Positions 5,489 through 9,388 of a DNA stretch of 9,388 bases are shown here, piece after piece (position 1 is the stretch's first letter; every line of letters starts with the position of its first letter). This stretch comes from Halobacteriales archaeon QS_9_67_15 (lineage in GTDB: Archaea; Halobacteriota; Halobacteria; Halobacteriales; Haloarculaceae): the NCBI GenBank assembly GCA_003023165.1, contig PXSD01000018.1, positions 10,755 through 20,142 on the forward strand, written 5' to 3'. The notes under the pieces are model-generated. The model saw nothing but the letters and a program-made list of their open reading frames with translations, was not told where the DNA came from and did not search any database. The position numbers and the translations under genes are program-made.

Positions 5489-6625
5489 ATGACGCCGCGC
5501 GTCGCCGTCGTCGGCGCCGGTGCGCTCGGCGTCACGGCCGCACACGACCTCGCGAGCCGCGACGCCGACGTGACCCTCTACGAACGCGATGAGGTGGCCA
5601 GCGGCGCGTCCAGCCGCGCGGCCGGCATCGCCTACGACGCCTTCGCCGGAGACGTGGACGCCACCGTCGCCGAGCGCGCGCTCGAACGCTTTCGCACGCT
5701 CGACGCCGGGGGAGCCATCGACTTCACCGAGCACCCGTACGTCTGGCTCGCGCGAGCGGGCGACGACCGCTGTGCCGACGCAGTCCGCGAGAGCGTCGAA
5801 CGGATGCGCGCCAGCGGTCGGAACGTCGAACTCCTCGACGGTGACGCACTCGGCGACCGGTTCCCCGCACTCGCGTCGGTCGAGGTGGCGGTCGGCGCGG
5901 TCGCACACGACGCCGGGTACCTCGACCCCGCGACGCACGTCCACGCGATGGCCGAGCGAGCCGACGCCGCGGGAACGACCGTCGAGACGGAGACGAGTGT
6001 CTCGCTCACCGGCGACGGGACGGCGGTGGAGACGCCCACGGGGCGCGAGTCGTTCGACGCCGTGCTGGTCGCGGCGGGCGCGCACACGAAGCGGCTGCTC
6101 GCGGGCGTCGACGTCCCGGTCCCGATGAAACCCTACCGCGTGCAGGCGCTCGTGACCGACCCGGTCGGCGGGGCCGACGCGGTGCCGACGTACTACGACG
6201 CGACGGAGAGCCGCTACGCCCGACCGCGCGACGGCGGCCTGCTCGTCGGCGACGGCACGCAGGAGCGGGAGTTCGACCCCGATGACTACGACACCGACGC
6301 CGACCCGGCCTTCGAGCGGGCGTCGCTCGACTGGCTGGACGAGACGCTCGGCGGCGAGACGGCCGAGAACGGACTCGACTGTCGTCGCTCCTGGGCGGGA
6401 CTCTGTACCGCCACGCCCGACCGCGATCCGCTGCTCGGTCGAGTACGGCCGAGCCTGTACGTCGGCACGGGCTGGCACGGCCACGGGTTCATGCGCGCGC
6501 CGGCACTGGGCGAGCGCGTCGCCGACCAGATCCTCGGCGGCGATGGGATCGGCCCGTTCGATCCGACCCGGTTCGAGGGCGACGAGTCGTTCGAGGTCGT
6601 CGAGGGGATGGCCGTCGAGGAGTAG
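5489..6625 (+). CDS. FAD-dependent oxidoreductase, DAO family (glycine/D-amino-acid oxidase-like)
   Basis: A 378-residue cytosolic flavoprotein of the DAO fold, which oxidises the C-N bond of amino acids or N-methylated amines. The N-terminus is a Rossmann dinucleotide site: VAVVGAGALGVTAAHDL with GAGALG at 9-14 and Glu32 at the end of strand 2 (VTLYERD), then ASGASSRAAGIAYDAF (37-52), the usual FAD pyrophosphate region. The mid part (AGYLDPATHVHAMAERA, VLVAAGAHTKRLL) matches the family's second FAD segment. The C-terminus has CTATPDRDPLLG and YVGTGWHGHGFMRAPALGERVADQIL, the closing FAD motif. Length is normal. ATG 5489 follows the preceding TAG with no gap, so translation is probably coupled. 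The substrate cannot be read from the sequence: sarcosine, glycine and proline oxidase relatives all share these motifs. It converges with hsp20 (30-bp gap). Confidence 0.92.
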   Translation: MTPRVAVVGAGALGVTAAHDLASRDADVTLYERDEVASGASSRAAGIAYDAFAGDVDATVAERALERFRTLDAGGAIDFTEHPYVWLARAGDDRCADAVRESVERMRASGRNVELLDGDALGDRFPALASVEVAVGAVAHDAGYLDPATHVHAMAERADAAGTTVETETSVSLTGDGTAVETPTGRESFDAVLVAAGAHTKRLLAGVDVPVPMKPYRVQALVTDPVGGADAVPTYYDATESRYARPRDGGLLVGDGTQEREFDPDDYDTDADPAFERASLDWLDETLGGETAENGLDCRRSWAGLCTATPDRDPLLGRVRPSLYVGTGWHGHGFMRAPALGERVADQILGGDGIGPFDPTRFEGDESFEVVEGMAVEE

Positions 6626-6655
6626 CAGCGCGGACCGGTTCGCCGACGCGACGCG

Positions 6656-7180
6656 CTATTCTTCGGCGTCGGCCGCGTTCGTCTCGGTGTCGTCTGCCTC
6701 GTCGCCGGCGGTGGCGGTCGTCTCGGCGTCGAGCGCCTCGGCGTCGGTTTCGTCGACGCCCTCGGTCTCGAGCGCCTCGTCCACGTCGTCGGCGACCGGG
6801 TCCTCGGCCTCGGGGACGCGGACTTCGAGCGTCCCGTTGTCGCGGAGGGTCGCCGTCGCGGCGGCGGCGTCGACGCGCGCGTCTTCGGGAAGTTCGACGC
6901 GGCCGTCGAGCGCGAGCCCGCGACCGGGATAGCGCATCTCGAAGCCCTCGTGGAAGCCGCGGAAGCGGTCGATTCGCACTTCGACCGCGCCGTCGTCGTA
7001 CTGCACCTGCACGTCCGAACTCCGGACGCCCGGCGCGTCGAAGACCGCGAGGTACGCGTCTTCGCTCTCCAACAGATCGACCGGCAGGGGCGTCTGCTCC
7101 TGGGCCCGCCCCATCGCGCGGCCCACGTTCTCCAACACGGCGTTCCCTAGCGACTCGCCGATGTCGCGAATCATGCTCAT
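6656..7180 (-). CDS. Hsp20/alpha-crystallin small heat-shock protein with long acidic tail
   Basis: A 174-residue small heat-shock protein, an ATP-independent holdase that binds unfolding proteins. Residues 1-28 are a short N-terminal arm (MSMIRDIGESLGNAVLENVG). The alpha-crystallin domain spans about 32-125: PVDLLESEDAYLAVFDAPGV at its start, then FEMRYPGRGLALDGRVELPEDARVDAAAATATLRDNGTLEVRVP, whose A-x-L-x-x-N-G-x-L signature is clear. A C-terminal tail of 48 residues contains 21 Asp/Glu and almost no hydrophobics. The I/V-x-I/V anchor that many sHSPs use for oligomer assembly is not apparent there, so this one may be small or a poor oligomer. A second ATG at 7174 is possible; ATG 7180 is kept. 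It is convergent with the oxidoreductase, and 94 bases separate it from the zinc-ribbon gene upstream. Confidence 0.93.
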   Translation of the reverse strand: MSMIRDIGESLGNAVLENVGRAMGRAQEQTPLPVDLLESEDAYLAVFDAPGVRSSDVQVQYDDGAVEVRIDRFRGFHEGFEMRYPGRGLALDGRVELPEDARVDAAAATATLRDNGTLEVRVPEAEDPVADDVDEALETEGVDETDAEALDAETTATAGDEADDTETNAADAEE

Positions 7181-7274
7181 ACCCGTCGCTTCGGACGGTA
7201 TCGCCTTCAGGATTGTGCCCGCGGCCGCAGGACAGAACGCGCGCAGTCGAGCGGGCGGCGACCGAGTGGTCGAC

Positions 7275-7433
7275 CTAGAGTTCGATCACTTCGAGACAGT
7301 CGGTTCCGCCACAGACCGGACACTGGAGGTTGTCGACGGAGTGGTCGTCGGGCACGTCGTAGGTGTAGTGGTTCTCGAACATGTCGAGGAAGCAGTCCTC
7401 GCTCGTGCACGTGACTTCCTTCGTCGGTGGCAT
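7275..7433 (-). CDS. 52-residue zinc-ribbon-like small protein
   Basis: Starts MPPTKEVTCTSEDCFLDMF and ends CPVCGGTDCLEVIEL. Cysteines at 9, 14, 38, 41 and 46 give a C-x4-C ... C-x2-C pattern, expected to bind one zinc, as in many haloarchaeal small zinc-finger proteins. The central YDVPDDHSVDNLQ segment is acidic. I know of conserved short haloarchaeal proteins with this pattern but no established function; nucleic-acid or protein binding is only a guess. The frame extends to 7637 without a stop, but ATG 7433 is preferred: an AT-rich promoter lies about 29 bases upstream, and the longer version would overlap the divergent DUF429 gene with an Arg/Ser-rich shadow sequence. Confidence 0.82.
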   Translation of the reverse strand: MPPTKEVTCTSEDCFLDMFENHYTYDVPDDHSVDNLQCPVCGGTDCLEVIEL

Positions 7434-7458
7434 ACCCGCGGATTCGGGCGGCCGACGG

Positions 7459-7468
7459 ATACTGTTTT
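7459..7468 (-). promoter_or_regulatory. TATA-like promoter of the zinc-ribbon gene
   Basis: The minus strand reads AAAACAGTAT, centred about 29 bases upstream of ATG 7433, consistent with a leaderless transcript. It lies in the 121-bp divergent gap shared with the DUF429 gene. Confidence 0.45.
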
Positions 7469-7522
7469 CGCCACCGTGCGACGCGCGGAGCGGCCCCCGG
7501 AGAGACACACCGGAAAGGCGAA

Positions 7523-7532
7523 CTTTCATATC
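7523..7532 (+). promoter_or_regulatory. TATA-like promoter of the DUF429 gene
   Basis: CTTTCATATC is centred about 28 bases before ATG 7555, predicting a leaderless mRNA and supporting that start over the longer open frame. Confidence 0.5.
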
Positions 7533-7554
7533 GGACGAACGAGAGGACCGTGGT

Positions 7555-8337
7555 ATGAGTTCGCGTGTTCTGGGCGTGGATTTCAGCGGGGCGAGTGACG
7601 CCGGGCAGTCGATCTGGTTGACGGAGGCGCGACACACGGCGGACGGACTCGTCGTCGAGGACTGCTACCGCGCGGCCGACGAGTGGGGCGTCGACCGGGA
7701 GCGGGCACACGACGGCCTCCGTGAACGCGCGAGCGACGACTTCGCAGTCGTCGGGATGGACTTCCCGTTCAGCCTGCCGCAGGCGCTCCTCGACGAGCAC
7801 TGCGGTGGGACCTGGCGCGGCCTCGTCTCGTGGCTGACCGGCGACGGCCCCGACGATCCCGACACGTTCGCCTCGACCTGTCGGTCGACGGCGCGGGGCT
7901 ACACCCGCGACGGGACTGCCGCGCTCCGCCGGGAGACCGACCTCCGACGAGCGGCGCTGTGTCCATACGGCACTCGCGTCCAGTACCAGACCTTCTACGG
8001 GGTCCGGAACGTCCTCGCCGGACTGGCCGAGGACCCGGACGTGGCCGTCGCACCGATGCAGTCCGGCGGGCCGACTCGCGTCGTCGAGGTGTATCCCGCG
8101 GCGACGTTCGGCTGGCTCGGGCTCTACCGCGAGGGATACAAGAGCGACCATCGCGAGCGTCGCGAGACGAACCTGGCCGGGATCGAGGCCTGTAGCGTCG
8201 ACGTGGGCGAGTTTCAGGAGCCCTATGAGACGAACCACGACGCGCTCGACAGCCTCGCCGCCGCGGTGTCGGCCGGCCGCGTCGACGCCGACCCGCCACG
8301 GCACGGCCCTCGCGAGGAAGGCCACATCTACGTTTGA
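7555..8337 (+). CDS. DUF429 family protein (RNase H-like fold)
   Basis: A 260-residue protein of the DUF429 family, related to RNase H-fold nucleotide-processing proteins but of unproven activity. Family landmarks: VLGVDFSGASDAGQ (5-18, Asp9), VVGMDFPFSLPQALL (65-79, Asp69), VVEVYPAATFGWLG (176-189, Glu178) and NHDALDSLAAAVSAG (227-241, with Asp229 and Asp232). These acidic residues sit where RNase H-fold proteins hold metal ligands, so a metal-dependent phosphodiester reaction is plausible but not shown. ATG 7555 is chosen over the upstream open frame because GVDFSGA should be close to the N-terminus and because of the TATA spacing. It is divergent from the zinc-ribbon gene, and followed after 84 bases by a small doubtful ORF. 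Confidence 0.9.
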   Translation: MSSRVLGVDFSGASDAGQSIWLTEARHTADGLVVEDCYRAADEWGVDRERAHDGLRERASDDFAVVGMDFPFSLPQALLDEHCGGTWRGLVSWLTGDGPDDPDTFASTCRSTARGYTRDGTAALRRETDLRRAALCPYGTRVQYQTFYGVRNVLAGLAEDPDVAVAPMQSGGPTRVVEVYPAATFGWLGLYREGYKSDHRERRETNLAGIEACSVDVGEFQEPYETNHDALDSLAAAVSAGRVDADPPRHGPREEGHIYV

Positions 8338-8390
8338 GGCTGTCGAGGGGTCTACGCCGGCGGATCCAGCGCGCTCATCCGCAAGCCAGG

Positions 8391-8398
8391 GATATTTC
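8391..8398 (+). promoter_or_regulatory. TATA box upstream of ATG 8422
   Basis: GATATTTC is centred 27-28 bases before ATG 8422, the ideal haloarchaeal leaderless spacing. It implies a real transcript start near 8420. That transcript could carry the small ORF, or act as a long leader for the glycosyltransferase-like gene at 8549. Confidence 0.55.
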
Positions 8399-8421
8399 AC
8401 TCCCCAGTCGTACTCCGTAGC

Positions 8422-8637
8422 ATGAGCGACGAACACGGCGGATTCGAGGGCGTCCGCGAGAACCTCGACCGCCGCCACGGGCGCACCAGCGGCCCGTTCG
8501 ACCCCACAAGACTAATACCGGGAGACTCGAACCGTCCCGACAGCACAGATGCCACCGACCGTAGCCGTCACGCACTACCCCGAGGGTGCGGGACACGCGA
8601 CCCGGATGGCAGCAATCGCCAAGGCCATCGAGGCTAA
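8422..8637 (+). CDS. Doubtful small ORF (71 residues), possibly a gene remnant
   Basis: The frame begins MSDEHGGFEGVRENLDRRHG, which has the charged, acidic look of a real haloarchaeal N-terminus, and its ATG is correctly placed after a good TATA box. After about residue 40 the composition turns Arg/Ser-rich (DATDRSRHALPRGCG), like a shadow, and it overlaps the start of the glycosyltransferase-like gene by 89 bases in another frame. I recognise no family. It could be a truncated gene whose first ~35 codons survive, a leader peptide, or chance. Confidence 0.25.
   Translation: MSDEHGGFEGVRENLDRRHGRTSGPFDPTRLIPGDSNRPDSTDATDRSRHALPRGCGTRDPDGSNRQGHRG
8511..8518 (+). promoter_or_regulatory. TATA-like element before the glycosyltransferase-like gene
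   Basis: ACTAATAC is centred about 34 bases before ATG 8549, so a start site with a leader of under ten bases is expected. It is one of the few AT-rich spots here and supports an independent promoter for the last gene. Confidence 0.4.
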
Positions 8638-9388
8638 CGGCGGGACAGTGCGGATGGCCGGCGGCGGCGCCGGCACCGAGTTCGTCGCACTCGACTACCG
8701 GGCGTGGCTCTCGGCGACCGACCCGGACGCGCTGGTCACCGACGACATGTTCGCGGCGATAGCCGCCTCCCGGTGTGACGTCCCGCTGTACGTCCTCAAA
8801 CACGACATGCCGGGGTTGTACGACGACCTCGCCGAGCGGACGGGCGCCCGCTTCCACACCCGCTTTCAACTCTCGAGCGCCAGCGAGTTCTTCTACCCGG
8901 TGGTCTGGCCGGAGTCGTCGGCCGACCCCGACCGCGCGACGCGCGTGCCGCCGGTCGCACTCGACGGCCAGGCGCCGGTCGAGGACGGCCCCGATGTCGT
9001 CGTGGTCCCAAGTCACTACTCTTCGCTGTCACGCATCGCAGAGCACCTTGACCGACAGGGGTACGACGTGCTCGACGTGGCCGACGACGACTGGGAGGCG
9101 GTCCCGTCACTGTTACCGTACATCCGGGCGGCCGACGTCGTCGTCTGTTCGGGCTACTCGACGATCATGGACGCGGCCGTCGCCGGGACGCCCTGCGTGG
9201 TCCACCCTGCGACCGACGAGCAAGATGCTGTCGCGGACTGGCTGGAGCGGTTCGAGGTGACCGGGTTCACCGTCGCGCCCGACCCGATCGACGTACTCGA
9301 CGCCGTCGCCGCGCCGCCGCCGGCCCCGAACTTCCGGAACGGCGCGACGGTTATCGCGCGACGAGTGCTGACGGACCGGCCGCGCCCC
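8549..9388 (+). CDS. GT-B fold glycosyltransferase-like protein (MurG/UDP-glycosyltransferase type), C-terminus cut off
   Basis: 280 codons are visible with no stop before the right edge. The N-terminal domain opens VAVTHYPEGAGHATRMAAIA, with the G-x-G-H loop at 13-16 that GT-B glycosyltransferases of the MurG type use near the acceptor site. The C-terminal domain holds AADVVVCSGYSTIMDAAVAG (194-213) followed by TPCVVHPATDEQD, the nucleotide-sugar-binding segment of family-28-like enzymes (normally GG.ST..EA...G.P.i.iP). Here a Tyr203-Ser-Thr stands in place of the usual Gly-Ala/Ser-Thr, which may mark a divergent donor site. Similar haloarchaeal proteins are annotated as glycosyltransferases; donor and acceptor are unknown. 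Only a short part should be missing. ATG 8549 is the first good start after the TATA-like element and gives the expected N-terminus. Confidence 0.83.
   Translation, partial: MPPTVAVTHYPEGAGHATRMAAIAKAIEANGGTVRMAGGGAGTEFVALDYRAWLSATDPDALVTDDMFAAIAASRCDVPLYVLKHDMPGLYDDLAERTGARFHTRFQLSSASEFFYPVVWPESSADPDRATRVPPVALDGQAPVEDGPDVVVVPSHYSSLSRIAEHLDRQGYDVLDVADDDWEAVPSLLPYIRAADVVVCSGYSTIMDAAVAGTPCVVHPATDEQDAVADWLERFEVTGFTVAPDPIDVLDAVAAPPPAPNFRNGATVIARRVLTDRPRP

Noticed and set aside
4676..6484. 602-codon open frame on the minus strand opposite the unknown protein and FAD oxidoreductase
   Set aside because: It is Arg/Gly/Val-rich with no domain, has no promoter, and lies opposite two genes with clear motifs. 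Long antisense frames are common in GC-rich haloarchaeal DNA.
7381..7554. Upstream extension of the DUF429 gene
   Set aside because: It would overlap the zinc-ribbon gene and push the GVDFSGA motif far from the N-terminus; a TATA-like box supports ATG 7555.
7207..8478. 423-codon minus-strand frame opposite the DUF429 gene
   Set aside because: Composition is shadow-like and it overlaps the zinc-ribbon gene as well; no promoter or motif.

Overview
The window looks like a piece of a haloarchaeal (class Halobacteria) chromosome. Base composition is very GC-rich and the predicted proteins are strongly acidic. Several start codons lie about 27-35 bases downstream of a TATA-like box, as expected for leaderless archaeal transcripts. 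The families seen are haloarchaeal ones: a HalX-type response regulator, a compact heme A synthase fused to heme O synthase, and a DUF429 protein. I cannot name the species.

Layout. Positions 1-1714 (minus strand) hold a respiratory cofactor unit: a bifunctional heme A/heme O synthase followed after 2 bases by a small membrane protein that runs off the left edge. Divergent to it, 1902-2681 (+) is cytochrome c oxidase subunit II with an intact CuA site. Heme A and subunit II both serve a terminal heme-copper oxidase, so 1-2681 is a respiratory oxidase locus. Next come a MaoC-type hydratase (2819-3256, +) and a small winged-helix regulator (3299-3574, -).

The most informative region is 3700-4093. 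It contains the remains of a HalX-domain response regulator. Most of the receiver domain, including the phospho-acceptor region, is missing, and the surviving frame is interrupted by an 80-bp near-perfect palindrome (a MITE). The MITE is flanked by a TA duplication inside a CTAG target, the insertion preference described for IS630-family elements. Removing the MITE and one TA restores a continuous frame into the HalX domain, so the event can be reconstructed base by base.

To the right are a 1-Cys peroxiredoxin-like protein with an altered active-site motif (4130-4603, -); a tightly coupled two-gene operon (4712-6625, +) of a TIM-barrel-like protein of unknown function and a DAO-type FAD oxidoreductase; an Hsp20 chaperone with an acidic tail (6656-7180, -); a 52-residue zinc-ribbon-like protein (7275-7433, -); a DUF429 protein (7555-8337, +); and a GT-B glycosyltransferase-like protein cut by the right edge (8549-9388, +). 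A weak small ORF at 8422 has a well placed promoter but no recognisable product.

No tRNA, rRNA, CRISPR array or complete insertion sequence was seen. The long ORFs opposite these genes are GC-driven shadows. No clearly new multi-gene system is present; the best candidates for novelty are the MITE/HalX remnant and the uncharacterised gene pair at 4712-6625.
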